A stretch of 64,000 nt of DNA from Aspidiotus rigidus (lineage: Eukaryota > Arthropoda > Insecta > Hemiptera > Diaspididae), in contig JAVHKY010000029.1 of the NCBI GenBank assembly GCA_035079385.1, positions 12,214,001-12,278,000 of the forward strand, written 5' to 3'. The notes beneath the pieces are model-generated. The model saw only the letters and a program-made list of their open reading frames with translations. It was not told the origin of the DNA and made no database searches. How positions within the stretch are numbered: the first letter of the stretch is position 1; every line of letters begins with the position of its first letter. Positions 1-12,300 of this stretch are shown here, piece after piece. The position numbers and the translations under genes are program-made.

Positions 1-419
1 GGAAAGCTGTCCTCTCTAGCAAGTTCAACAAAGATCCATCTTATGTAGAGAGGAAGGGGAAACGTCCATTCTTGTCCTGAGAGGACGAAGATCAGGAAAA
101 TACACAGCAATTCACTGACATACTTCTGGGACCTACGAAAATTTCTACCTTTGTGTTGTGAAGATCGAGAGCAGACATGAAAAACTTTACTTGAATTAGA
201 GAAAATTTTGACTAGATAAAGATGTGATTTAGAAGAACATCGACTGTCAAGCTACATACATGAGAAAGAGGGGGAGGAGGGATTAAAAATTTTATGCACC
301 AAAGGGGTTGCACTTGGATTAATTCCAATTTTCGAGGTATATGTGATAGGAGGGGAACATCAAAGCAAAAAATTCGACACATAGAACAGATTCCCTACTC
401 TCCTATTTCAACTTCGTTA
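1..419. repeat. Left-edge repeat debris
   Basis: No gene is visible. Around 325-360 there is a piece of the dispersed family seen again at 26-34 kb (a GAGGTATATGTGATAGGAGGGG-like stretch), and from about 380 the sequence grades into the 180-bp tandem array. The rest is unassigned. Confidence 0.45.
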
Positions 420-1910
420 AGCAAGTGGACGTTTTCTTAGTTTGCAGTGCACTACTTACACCATATCACAATCAAAATGAGTCCTGACACTCCTAGGTCG
501 ATACAAAAGACAAGCGCGGAATGTACGTTTGAAAATCATGCTGAACTTCGACTCGTAAAATCTGACCCATAGAACAAATTCCCTGGGCTCCTCGTTCAAC
601 TGCGTCAAGAAGTAGTGCACTACTTACACTCTAGCACACTCAAAATGAGCCCTGACACTCCTAGGTGGACACAAAGAGGAGCGAGGAATGTACATTTGAA
701 ACTGCTGGTTGAACTTCAACTCAAAAAATTCGACTCAAATTCCCTGCGCTCTCTTACAAGAAATATAGTGATATTAAGTGCCGATTTTTCTGTTTTTCTT
801 TGATTACGTTAAGTAAGTATTGGACTTTTTTAGTGTCAAGTGCACTACTTACACCTCATCACACTAAAAATGAGTCCCGACACTTCTAGGAGGACACAGA
901 AGATTGAGGAATGTACATTTGAAACTGCTGGTTGAACTTACTCAAAAAATTCGACTCAGATTCCCTGCGCTCCTCGTTAAACTACGTTAAGAAAGTATTG
1001 GTCTTTTTTAGTGTCAAGTGCACTGCTTACACTTCATCACACTAAAAATGAGTTCTGACACTTCTATGAGGACACAGAAGATTGAGGAATGTACATTTGA
1101 AAGTGCTGGTTGAACTTCAACTCAAAAAATTCGACTCAAATTCCCTGCGCTCCTCGTTGAACTACGTTAAGTAAGTATTGGACTTTTTTAGTGTCAAGTG
1201 CACTACTTACACCTCATCACACTAAAAATGAGCCCCGACACTCCTAGGAGGACACAAGAGGATCGAGGAATTTACATTTGAAACTGCTGGTTGAACTTCA
1301 ACTCAAAAAATTCGACTCAGATTCCCTGCGCTCCTCGTTGAACTACGTTAAGAAAGTATTGGTCTTTTTTAGTCAAGTGCACTACTTACACCTCATCACA
1401 CTAAAAATGAGTCCCGACACTCCCAGGTGGACACAAAGAGGAGCGAGGAATGTACATTTGAAACTGCTGGTTGAACTTCAACTCAAAAAATTCGACTCAG
1501 ATTCCCTGGGCTCCTCGTTCAACCGCGTTAAGAAAGTCGTGGTCTTTTTTAGTTTCTAGTGCACTACGTACACCGGAAGAAGACATACTCAAACGAGTAA
1601 TACAAACGGAGTAATTTTCCATAGGCACAGAAATTTCTGTGGCTATGGTAAATTACTCCGTTTGTAGTACTCGTTTGAGTATGTCTTCTTCTGGTATATC
1701 TGGCCATAAATTGAGAAACCGCATTGATTCTGCACTACGTACACCTCATCACATTAAAAATGAGTCCCGCCCGACACTCCTAGATAGATACAAAGGATGC
1801 ACGAGGAATGTAATCGTTCAACTGCGTTAAGAAAGCCATGGTCTTTTTCAGTTTCAAGTGCACTACTTACACCCCATCACACTGAAAATGAGTCCCGACA
1901 TTTCTAGGTG
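420..1910. repeat. Tandem array A, ~180-bp unit, about 9 copies
   Basis: The landmark GTGCACTACTTACAC recurs near 449, 611, 838, 1018, 1198, 1377, 1560, 1731 and 1857, so the unit is about 180 bp. Each unit runs through AAAATGAGTCCCGACACTCC, a GAGGAATGTACATTTGAAAC block, a TTCGACTCA block and a TTCCCTGCGCTCCTCGTT block. Because 180 is a multiple of three, one frame stays open for up to 93 codons (1278-1559). The same peptide appears in separate units, often closed by a TAG at the unit border, so I treat the ORFs as by-products of the repeat. A 122-bp fold-back element interrupts the copy at 1560. Confidence 0.85.
1573..1694. mobile_element. Fold-back (MITE-like) element in array A
   Basis: The left arm begins CCGGAAGAAGACATACTC and the right arm ends GAGTATGTCTTCTTCTGG. 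The arms pair almost completely over about 58 bases, leaving only a few bases around AAATT at the centre. Flanking bases are TA-rich (GTACA on the left, TATATC on the right), so a TA target duplication is possible but unclear. It has no coding capacity and splits one unit of the 180-bp array. Confidence 0.75.
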
Positions 1911-4339
1911 GATACGGGTGTTCCGTTACTCTGCACCCAACCATTCCTATAAAAATGCAGAACCGTGTGAGAACATAGAAGCAGGATTAGTGTACCAAAT
2001 ATAAAATAAGGAGGGTGCCTCTACAGATGAATGCTATTCTACAGATGGATTTTCTGCAAAGTCAACAATTTTATCATTCTAATAGGTATTGAAAGCTATT
2101 CAACGAGTGCAGATGTGTAGTTTTAGACAACAGTCATAATTCTGAGAGAAAGCAGACTTAAGATTCTTCCCGATATCAACTTTTCATTCGGCGACAAACA
2201 AATTTCGTCCAAGATCTTGGTGCCGCTTTCACGCTGTCACACTACCTAAGCTAAAAATCACGTCATTTCCCATGACTCGTAGACACCTTTGCGAGGAATT
2301 TTGTAGGGGAGAACGTCTTATCCACGATGGGCTGTTAAACGAAGTAAGAACAGTGAGGAGAAAACGTTAGCCTAGGAGCATGAAATGTGACGACGACGAT
2401 GATGCGGTCGGAATATTTCTATACGTCATTAACGTAAAGTACTGGAGAAAGAACGCCTTACGTCATGTAACCAATAACTCATTCTTAATGATCATTCTCG
2501 CTAGAGAGACACGGGACTATCGAGAATCAAACTTGCGCTCGAATCTCAAAAAATCCAGAATAGATAACTCTAAAATTAGAAACAAAAACACCCGATACTC
2601 GCGACGTTCACCGTACAAAAGGCTGAATCAGAATTTATTGTCGCCGTCATCTCTCGTAGGAGCACATGTGCGCTAGCACAATATGGATATGAGCTTCTCA
2701 CATACTTGACTAATTCATCTCGAATTGATACTATAGAAGTGAATTTATTCGCCTGGAACAGTGTCGAGAAAAGAAAATCTTGGTAACACTTTTATCGAGG
2801 AAAAATTAAGTCCGCACGGCCTATACGACGCCGAGGTGCTCGATACACATTATTCCAGGGTTTAATGTAGTCAGAAAAAATGTGCAGCCACCGCACGAGA
2901 GAAAAAAGGTAAACAACGTATATTCGCTTCATTCGCGCAGTCCCGACCCTGGGATCGTCGGTTGGGGGCATTAAAAACGAGTGCGGTTATAAGCCGCTCG
3001 ACATTATTACTTTTCGTATAATTGTACTTCGTTATCGTCATAAAACTCCGAGTAATAACAATGTTGTACACGTTTATACGTTTAATGAATACCGCCTTCA
3101 AAGGCGCCCCACCGGCTTGAAAATGTATAGCTTTCTCCGTGCACTCTCGCTGCTCAGCGGTTAATATGTATAGCGTTTTAAACAAAAGAAGATGTGACTA
3201 AACGAGTTGCGGAGGGATATACTCTTCGAAAATCCTTCAGGTCAAATACGCTTAGATGCTGTATTTCGATATAAACTGACGTGAAGGGTTCCCAAGACGT
3301 TTACGGAACAAAAGAATGTTATGTCACTCAATTTAATCTTCTTCGCGTTCAAAATGTCCACACGTTCACGAATTGGCAACGTTAGTCATCGTACAGCACC
3401 CCTACGGCGCGGCGCGTCGATGACTCACGAAAGATTATAGCGCGGCCTTTGCCAATTCTGATTCTCTCGTAATAAGCCGAATACCTCTGCATCCAGTGTT
3501 TTTTTTTACTTTTCTTCGTGCAGACGAGGGGGAAATTTACTTATGAGAAAGAAATAAGAAGCTGGAATCGGTACGTTTTACAAGAAGTTTCATTCGATCT
3601 CTCGGAAGAAGAAATGTGGCATCGAACTGCCTTTCGTGCGGTATTCACTTTCAATAGAGTGATAGAAAGTGCATTATAGTGCGTACAAAATTTTCATTAT
3701 TATGATGAATTCATGAAGAGAATGCGATGTATAATGTATTCGAACGGGGTCAAAAACACTTCATCGTGGAATAAATAAAAACGACGACTGGTGATGTCCA
3801 CCTTTCCAAATACGTGCATATCCATAGCACAGCTATATATACTAAATAAATTATCTTTTCTCCTCATCTAATTTTCTAGCCCGCGCCTATTTTAAATCCA
3901 CGTTTATCGGGAGCGTACGCAGAATTTGGTAAAGGGTGGTGTCCAGAGAAATTAATTAAGGGGGGAAGAGTAGAACTTTTCAAACGTTTTCTACTTCATT
4001 TCTTATGCTTCGGGCCTCATCAAATCATTATAATTTCAGATTACCCAAGACAGCGAATACTACTAGGTAATTTGAAATTGAAGGCCATTTCAACATTTTT
4101 TTCGTTTTTGTTTTCTATGTTTAGACCTTCAAAACATTTTCTCAGGCACACCATCTAAAATCGACTATAGAAAGCTTTTGTATGACTTGAAGAGTCTAAC
4201 GGCGAAACTTCATCGGGCACCGCCAATTCCTCAAAAAATTAATCTTTGGTTCTATTTTTGGATGTTGCTGGACTCAGTTTGATTTTCTCAACTGGCCTTT
4301 CCCTGTATACTTTTGCTCCAGTCAGATTTCGACGGGCGG
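1911..4339. other. Non-repetitive spacer, no gene seen
   Basis: This stretch separates the two 180-bp arrays. ORFs at 2380-2676 (+) and 2871-3185 (-) have no recognisable domain, no initiator context and no convincing splice partners. The 2,800-3,500 part is less AT-rich, with many CG dinucleotides (for example GCGGCGCGTCGATGACTCA near 3,410), so a regulatory role is possible. Nothing in the sequence proves one. Confidence 0.4.
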
Positions 4340-6545
4340 ATCCTTCATTCCAAGCCCAATCGTTAGATCCATAAAACAGATTCCCTACACTCCTCGTTTA
4401 ACTTCGTTAAGAGAGTCGCGGTCTTTTTTAGTTTCTAGTGCACTACTTACACCTCGTCATATTCAAATTGAGTCCTGACACTCCTACGTGGACACAAAGA
4501 AAAGCGAGGAACGTACGTTTGAAACTCATGGCTGAACTTCGACCGAAAAATTTGACCAATAGAACAAATTCCTTGCGCTCCTTGTTTAACTGCGTTCAGA
4601 AAGTCGTGGTCTTTTTTAGCTTCTAGTGCACTACTTACACCTCGTCACATTCAAAATGAGTCCCGACACTCCTAGATGGATACGAAGGACGAGCGAGGAA
4701 TGTACGTTTGAAACTCATGGCTGAACTTCAACTTGAAAAATTCGATCCATAAAACAGATTCCCTGCGCTCCGCGTTCAACCTCATCACGAAAGTCGTGGT
4801 CGTTTCTAATTTCTAGCGCACTACTAACACATAGTCACATTCAAAATGAGTCCCGACACTCCTAGGTGGACGCAAAGAAAAGCGAGGAATGTACGTTTGA
4901 AACTCATGGCTGAACTTCGACTCTAAAAATTTGACCAATACATCAAAGTCCCTGCAGTCCTCGTTCAACTTCGTTAAGAAAGTCATGGTCTTTTTTAGTT
5001 TCTAGTGCACTACTTACACGTTGTCACATTCAAAATGATTCCCAACACTCTTAGGTTGGCACAAAGACAAGCGAGGAACGCACGTTTGAAACTCATGGCT
5101 GAACTTCAACTTGAAAAATTCTATCCATAGAACAGATTCCCTACGCCCCTCGTTTAACTCGTGGTCTTTTTTAGTTTCAAGTGCACTACTTGCACTCTAG
5201 CACACTCAAAATGAGTCTTGACACTCCTAGGTGGGCACAAACAAAAGCGAGGAATGTACGTTTGAAACTCATGACTGAATCTTGACTTGAAAAATTCAAT
5301 GCATAGAACAGATTCCCTGCGCTACTCATCTAACTTTATTAAAAAAGTGGTGGTCTTTTTTAGTTTCTAGTGCACTACTTACACCTCGTCACATTCAAAA
5401 TGAGTCCCGACACTCCTAGATGGATACGAAGGACGAGCGAGGAATGTACGTTTGAAACTCATGGCTGAACTTCAACTTGAAAAATTCGATCCATAAAACA
5501 GATTCCCTGCGCTCCTCGTTCAACCTCACCACGAAAGTCGTGGTCGTTTCTAATTTCTAGCGCACTACTAACACATAGTCACATTCAAAATGAGTCCCGA
5601 CACTCCTAGGTGGACGCAAGGAAAAGCGAGGAATGTACGTTTGAAACTCATGGCTGAACTTCCACTCAAAAAATTTGACCAATAGAACAGATTCCCTGCG
5701 GTTCTTGTTTAACTGCGTCAAGAAGTAGTGCACTACTCACACTCCAGGACACTCAAAATTAGCCCTCACACTCCTAGGTGGACACAAAGAAATCGAGGAA
5801 CGTACGTTTGAAAGTTTGAAACTTTTGACTGAACTTCAACTAGAAAAATTTGATCCATAAAACAAGATACCCTGCGCTCCTCGTTCAACTTCATTACGAA
5901 AGTGGTGGTCTTTTTTAATTTCTAGCGCACTACTAACACGTCGTCACATTCAAAATGTGTCCCGACACTCCAAGGTGGACGCAAAGAAAAGCGAGGAATG
6001 TACGTTTGAAACCCTTGGCTGAACTTCGACTCTAAAAATTTGACCAATACGACAAATTCCCTGCAGTCCTCGCTTAACTTCGTTAAGAAAGTCGTGGTCT
6101 TTTTTAGTTTCTAGTGCACTACTTACATATAAAATGATTCTCAACACTCTTAGGTTGGCACAAAGACAAGCGAGGAACGCACGTTTGAAACTCATGGGTG
6201 AACTTCAACTTGAAAAATTTGATCCATAGAACAGATTCCCTAGTTGCGCTTCTCGTTTAAATCGTGGTATTTTTTAGTTTCAAGTGCACTACTTACACTC
6301 TAGCACACTCAAAATGAGTCTTGACACTCCTAGGTGGGCACAAAGAAAAGCGATGAATGTATGTTTGAAACTCATGCGGCTGAATATTGACTTGAAAAAT
6401 TCAATCCATAGAACAGATTCCCTGCGCTACTCATCTAACTTTGTTAAAAAAGTGGTGGAGTTTTTTAGTTTCTAGTGCACTACTTACACGTCAACACACT
6501 CAAAATGATTCCTGACACTCCTAGATGGGACAAAGAACGATCGAG
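4340..6545. repeat. Tandem array B, same ~180-bp unit, about 12 copies
   Basis: The GTGCACTACTTACAC landmark recurs near 4438, 4626, 4818, 5006, 5182, 5373, 5568, 5728, 5926, 6115, 6284 and 6476. Units follow the same order as array A but use GTACGTTTGAAACTCATGGC where array A has GTACATTTGAAACTGCTGG, so the two arrays are separate subfamilies. Two distant units (about 4640-4830 and 5390-5580) are nearly identical, which suggests recent unequal exchange. The part AACAGATTCCCTGCGCTCC-TCGTT is the core shared with the dispersed repeats further right. Confidence 0.85.
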
Positions 6546-6569
6546 GAATGAGCGTATTAGCAACACCAT

Positions 6570-7250
6570 CGTGTCCGTCCTTAACTAGCTATCATACCGC
6601 GGATTTCGAATATCCTCCTCCAAGTCCTGTATCCTGCTTTTTGACAATGTCAAGCTCAAATCCCATTTACTCCCCTCCACCTCAACTCCATCCCTATTAC
6701 ATTTAATGACACAGTAAAAGTCCTCGGCCTCCGCTTTCACATCAAAAGCCTCAGAGGTTTGAACGTCTCAAAATACCTACCTAGTCTGTCTACAGAATGG
6801 GATCGTGATATTCTACTTCACCTCTATCATACCTATTCCGATTTATCCTGTATTAGGGCTTACCTATACACGGACTCGCACCCTCGTCACATTTCTCAGT
6901 TCTAAACGCAGTTCAAAATTCCGCCATTCGTATTTGTACGGGCGCTTTTGGCCCTAGCCCTACTCCAAGTCTGGTCGCCGAATCAGGTCATCTACCTCTA
7001 CATTTCTCTGTCTTACAACTTCCTCAAACCCCAGTTCACAACATTCCCTTCACTTCTACCTCAAATCGTCCTACTCAGCACAATACCTTCAACAAAATAC
7101 TCTACTTTCTCACGCAGTCCCTTCACAAAAAAAACCGCTTCCGTTACCCAGTCCATATACAAAATGTCAATAACCCAACGAACTGCATGGTGTTTAAGAA
7201 AAGTAAACAAACTTTCTGTACATGGACCTATCCATAAGGAAAAGAATTGA
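6570..7250 (+). mobile_element. Degraded non-LTR retrotransposon, RT C-terminal part
   Basis: Two frames carry typical reverse-transcriptase thumb/connection sequence. From about 6712 one reads VKVLGLRFHIKSL followed by EWDRDILLHLYHTYSDL. After a frame change near 6,902 comes AIRICTGAFGPSPTPSL and then ESGHLPLHF. These correspond to the LGL-F and R-C-GAF-TSP landmarks of jockey/I/R1-type ORF2 proteins. The fragment is frameshifted and lacks the catalytic part. The segment at 7,087-7,150 (TACTTTCTCACGCAGTCCC) recurs near 30,810, so both come from one family. Confidence 0.75.
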
Positions 7251-9189
7251 ATTCGATCATTCGTTCATACTTGAAAAAAGAATATAAGTTTGAAAAAAAA
7301 TACATTTTCAAATGCTTGGATATTTCCACATCCTCATTTAAATTGCTTATTTATTTCTTACTTTTGAATTTTGACAAATGATCGAACTATTCCTTGTGTA
7401 TTCTTATGGGAGTCGATAATGTTCTAAGCACCACCGCATGATACTAGAATATTGCGTATTATCGATCACTATAGCAATTATTGCTCTCGTCATGAGAACG
7501 AGAGGTTGCAATACCCCCGCTCGTGTAAGCTTGTCTCTTTCTTCGTTACCCACAACAATAAGGAGTCTTTAGATCGAACCTCTGCCACCGCCTAATTCTT
7601 TACAAAGGAGCTTCGCGAGACAGATTCATTTTTCAGTAGATTTATGAAGTTTATTTCAATAAATTGGGAGAACTCATGAATCCAAAAATATCACAGTTTA
7701 CAACTTGCTGCATCGATTAGTCGACCTTACAAAACCTGGTAAGACGACAGTTTTGAAGGGTATTTTCTCAATCTCATTACCTCCTGTACTCGGAAAATTA
7801 ATTCCTCTGTCGCTTTCGTCACACCCTTCTCCCGCCTCCTCTAATTTAAAAGCACTGCGCTCAATCCGGCGCCATAACTCGTTGACCTTTTAGTCGCGTT
7901 GTGTATTTTACCAAGAAACATAATGAAGTCAGCAGGATGACAAAGAGCTTGCAGTAAGTGAAAACCGCTATCGCTCATCACTTTTCTCATGTTAAGGACA
8001 CGTGTACTTCTTTTAGCTAGCGATTCGTCAACGATGCGTTGGCACTGTGCCAGATGGTTGGTAGCTTGTTTTGCACACCTATCTATCGATGTAGCATACA
8101 AGAGCTACCGGTACTTTTTAACTCAACACGTTTTCATGATTCACGCAATTTACCGCGTAAATTACCGGAACAGAACGATATTTTTACTGCCGACTGTTTT
8201 CTCGCCCTCATCATTTGTCATCGTGTTTTTATTCGAATCTAAAAAATGAAAAATTGCGGCACATTTTACACTCGTCGATGGAAAACTCCAGCCCGGAATC
8301 CCGTTTACAGGTTTTTACTTTCCCTCGAAGGTCAAGGATGAACCCAGAAACAGATTGCGTGCTGGAGAATCGAAACGACTTCGCAATGTGTGTTGCATGT
8401 CGTTCGCGTTCAAATATCGTCAGAGAAAAAAAATCGAATCCACCCTTTTCAATGTTAGTATACATGTATTATGGTGCTATTAATTAAACAAAAAAAAAAA
8501 ACATATGCTGACAGTCTGACGTCTTTGTTGAGAGAAAGAAAAAGGAGTACAGTGTCTCCGAAAGAATTGTCGACCCCCGTTGCACGCGCGTAATAATCTG
8601 TTCTTTTAAAATTCGCTTCGAAATTTTTATTACAGAATGTCGTGTCGAACATCATTTCTTTCTTTTCTTTGTTAGATTTGGCGCGTTATTTTATCGACTT
8701 GTTGCTTTGTACCGATATTTTAGCAGACGCGTAATGCAGAATTTGCTCTTTTCAACAATGTACGACAAGAGTTCAACGAGTTATGTCGTCGTCGAGTTCT
8801 ATGACTCATAAATATGATAAGAGAACTACAACATTAGTATGAACACTTGCGGTTGGGATATTTCGAACCTCTAAAAAAGCACGAAACGCGAAATTCACAC
8901 TCTCCTCTTTCTCAATCTATCGCCGGCAGTTTATGGTAACGCTTGCCAGAATTGTGCCATTCATGGTGCGAAAAAGAAATTGGCGGGCTCGAACGGAAGT
9001 TCTCAATTTAGGATTGAAATTAACTGCAGAGCATTTTTGGATCGAAAAACGAGATGACGAAGGATTCGGCCATTCTGGGCTTTCTAATTGTGTTCACTCC
9101 AGTCATATTAGACCAACCTTCTCACAATTTTGCACTATTTCACTTTCAAAGAAGTTGATTCAGGTGTCAGTCCAATCGAGATCAGTTCA
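7251..9189. other. Non-repetitive stretch, no gene seen
   Basis: Several ORFs of 60-90 codons overlap on both strands (for example 7841-8101 - and 8215-8487 +), but none shows a domain, a signal peptide or convincing splice signals. Composition differs from the satellites on both sides. Distal regulatory DNA or an unrecognised untranslated exon would be possible. Confidence 0.35.
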
Positions 9190-10190
9190 AACCTTGTGAT
9201 TCAAATTTTAGGTAAATGTGCATGATTCAAATTGATGTTGAATCGCGACAATTCAGATATCAGTTAAAGCTAAACAATACACAAGTCAGTTAAATGCAGA
9301 GATGATCCAAAAAACAGTTCAATTGAGCTGATTCGAGTGTCAGTTATATCTGAATGTGTCAAGTAATAGGTAATTCTGGACGATCCAAGTCTCCTTTCAA
9401 ACCCTGTGATTAAAGACTTAGGTGTTATTCGAGTGACTCTCAAATATAGACGATTCAAGAGTGAGTTAAAGCTAGATGATTAAAGTGTCGCTTGAAAGAA
9501 TTAATCCGATCCTCCAAATTACGGCTATTCATATTGACGGATACTCACGAGAGTAAAAGCGAAAAGAAACTCTTTACTCTCGTGAATAATTTTCTTTTCG
9601 CTTTTACTCCTGTGAGTATCCGTCAGTGTCGCTTGAATCTAGACAATACAAGTGTCAGCTAAATTCATATCATTCAAGTGTCAGTCAAACCTAGACAATT
9701 CAAGTGTCACTTATGTTTAGATTTTAGATGATTCAGCTTTAAATGATTTAAAACTCAGTTTGATCTAGAAAAGCGAGTTGAATTTAGATGGTTCAAGTTT
9801 CGGTTAAATCTAAATAAGTTAAGAATCAGTCAAATCTAGACGATTCAATTTTCACTTGAATCAATAGGATTCAAATGTCGGCTAAATCTAGATGATTTAA
9901 GTATGAATTAAATCTAGCCAATTGAAGTTTCAGTTAGATCTGGGTGATTCAAGCGTACGACAGTTGAATCTGAATGATTAAAGGGTCTCTTTAAAACTAG
10001 ACAATTCAGTGGTCAATAAATTGAATCTAGATAATTCAAGTGGCAGTTGAGTCTGTGTGATTCAAGTGATGGTTGAAGCTAGATGATTAAAATGTCAGTT
10101 AAATACAAATGATTCAAGTGTCAGTTAAATTTTTTCAACGCAAGTTCAATTTGAATCGGTCAAGTCTAGACAATTGGGTGCCAGTTGAAA
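9190..10190. repeat. Short-period degenerate satellite, left part
   Basis: The phrases GATTCAAGTGTCAGTT and AAATCTAGATGATTCAAG recur every 25-35 bases with heavy drift, all in the same orientation. There is no coding frame. A fold-back element (9535-9625) is inserted in it. Confidence 0.8.
9535..9625. mobile_element. 91-bp fold-back element with nested alternative stem
   Basis: The outer arms TGACGGATACTCACGAGAG and its near-complement ending GTGAGTATCCGTCA pair over about 36 bases. Inside the left half a second, exclusive pairing exists: CACGAGAGTAAA near 9547 with TTTACTCTCGTG near 9576. The element sits inside the 25-35 bp satellite and has no ORF. Confidence 0.75.
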
Positions 10191-11928
10191 CTAGATGATT
10201 ATTTTTTTATTTAAAAATTCAATTTTTCTAATAATAATTATATTAATTCAAATTTCAAGGATGATTTTTTTATCTAAGCAATTTTAATAATAAATAAAAT
10301 TATTCATTTTATATTAAAATAAAAAAATTAAATATTTATAATATCAATAATTGTTGAATAAAAAAATATGAAAATAAATAATAATAGTTATTATTATTAT
10401 TTTTACCTATTTATTATTTTTTTCTTACGAGCATTTTAGCTGCACATAAGGGCTATTTGCTCGGCGTAACTTGGATTATAAACTTAAATTTAAGGGACGG
10501 TAAGTATATTGTAAGTTTATGTTGAAGTTTATTCATGTTAAAAGTAGTAAGTGTAGTTACATGTGTTCGTAAAACTCGGTGGAGCGTAAGTAAGTTAAAG
10601 TTGGGTCGATAGAGTCGGAGCTGTTTCTTAGAGCAGATAGCCGATGTCGGATGGTGTTTTGAGAGCAGATCGTTTTGGTTGTAAAACAGGACATGTAAAG
10701 AAATTTTCTACACTTAGATTGTCGTCTTGACAATGAGGATATGATGGAGGGAAAAAATTTGTTAGAAAGTATGTGTGAGAGAGACGAAAATGGTTATTAT
10801 TGATCCTATTGTTGATAAGTTATTTCAAAATAAAATAAAATCAGAAAAAATTAGATATTGTCTAGGTATACCATTTAAACCTAAGAAATGTTGAGGGAAA
10901 AATGTTAATCAAAATTGTGATCATTTCATTAAAAAAAAAAAAAATAAAAAAAATAAAAAAAAAAAAAAATAAATAAATAATCAATGTTATAATTGAAATT
11001 TAATAATAAATTATTTTTAGAAAAAGAAAAAAAATGATAAAAATTATTATTAAAATTAAAAAAAAATATATTATTCAGGCTATATATAGTCTAAAAAAAT
11101 TTATTGTTTAAAAAATAGATGTCAAATAAATATATTAAATTTTTAATAAAAATGATTATTCGATATTAATTAAAAATATAAAAATTGAAAATAAAGCTAA
11201 TAACTATTAAACTATTAATTTCAGGTGGAACTTGAATCCGTGTAATCAAAGGGTTAGTTAAATCTAGATGATCATTTTTCTATTTAAAAATTCAATTATT
11301 CTAATAATAATTATATTAATTCAAATTTCAAGAATGATTTTCATTATTACAATTTTAATAATAAATTATTTATTTTATATAGAAATAAAAAAATTAAATA
11401 TTTATATTACATCAATGATAATTGAATGAAAAAATATGAAAATGAATATAATACTTATTATTGATCCTATTGTGGATAAGTTATTTCAAAATAGAATAAA
11501 ATAAAATAAAATCAGAAAAAATAATAGATCGTCAAGGTATACCATTTAAACCTAAGAAATGTTGAGGGAAAAATGTTAATCAAAATTGTGATCATTTCAT
11601 TTAAAAAAAAAAAAAAACAAAACAAAACAAAATATAAATAATTAATGTTATAATTGAAATTTAATAATAAATTATTTTTAGAAAAAGAAAAAAAATGATA
11701 AAAATTATTATTAAAATTAAAAAAAAAAATATTATTCAGGCCATATATAGTATAAAAAAATTTATTGTTTAAAAAATAGATGTCAAATGAATATATTAAA
11801 TTTTTAATAAAAATGATTATTCGATATTAATTAAAAATATAAAAATTGAAAATAAAGCTAATAACTATTAAACTATTAAACTCAGGTGGCACTTAAATCC
11901 GTGTAATCGAAGTGTTAGTTGAATCTAG
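10190..11928. repeat. AT-rich block duplicated in tandem
   Basis: Copy 1 spans about 10,190-11,262 and copy 2 about 11,263-11,928. Both start with TTTAAAAATTCAATT and both contain CCATTTAAACCTAAGAAATG, TGTTGAGGGAAAAATGTTAA and ATAAAGCTAATAACTATT. Both end in the satellite phrase CGTGTAATC. Copy 1 carries about 400 extra bases (10,390-10,795). Around 10,805-10,930 copy 1 shows a degraded coding-like frame (GIPFKPKKC, then a TGA, then GKNVNQNCDHF) that is also present in copy 2. I cannot name its source. Confidence 0.8.
10390..10795. other. ~400-bp insertion private to copy 1 of the AT block
   Basis: This segment is absent from the second copy, where TGAATATAATACTTATTATTG is continuous. It is clearly less AT-rich than its surroundings (for example GGTGGAGCGTAAGTAAG and GAGTCGGAGCTG). 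It contains no ORF of note. It could be an insertion in copy 1 or a deletion from copy 2. No terminal repeats or target duplication were found. Confidence 0.5.
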
Positions 11929-12300
11929 TTGACTTACGTGTCAGTTGAATCTAGACAATTCAAGTGTCAGTCTAGTCTAGATGATACAGGTGTCACATTA
12001 CATCTAGAAAATTCAGTTATCGATTCAAGAGATATTTAAACCTGGCTGATTCAAGTGACAGTTAAAGTTAGATAATTCAAAGGTCAGTTAATTCTGGGTG
12101 ATTCAAGTGTCACTCACGTTCAGATGATTAAAAGGTCAGTTAAATCGACTTGATTCGATGTTCACTCGAGTTTAGGTGATTCAAGTGTCAGTTAAATCGA
12201 TTCAATTCAAGTTTCAATCAGATCTAGACAATTAAAGTGGCAGTTGAATCTATATAATTCATGTGCCAGTTTAACTGGGGTGATTTGAGTGTTCGCTAAA
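11929..12300. repeat. Short-period degenerate satellite, right part
   Basis: This continues the GATTCAAGTGTCAGTTGAATC family of 9.2-10.2 kb in the same orientation, so the AT-rich duplicated block lies inside one satellite. Confidence 0.75.

Noticed and set aside
1278..1559. 93-codon ORF in array A, with peptides repeated in other units
   Set aside because: The unit length is near a multiple of three, so frames stay open by periodicity. Most units close with a TAG at the border, and there is no sign of translation.
8215..8487. Overlapping ORFs on both strands near 8.2-8.5 kb
   Set aside because: No domain, no splice partners and no repeat content; the evidence is only ORF length.
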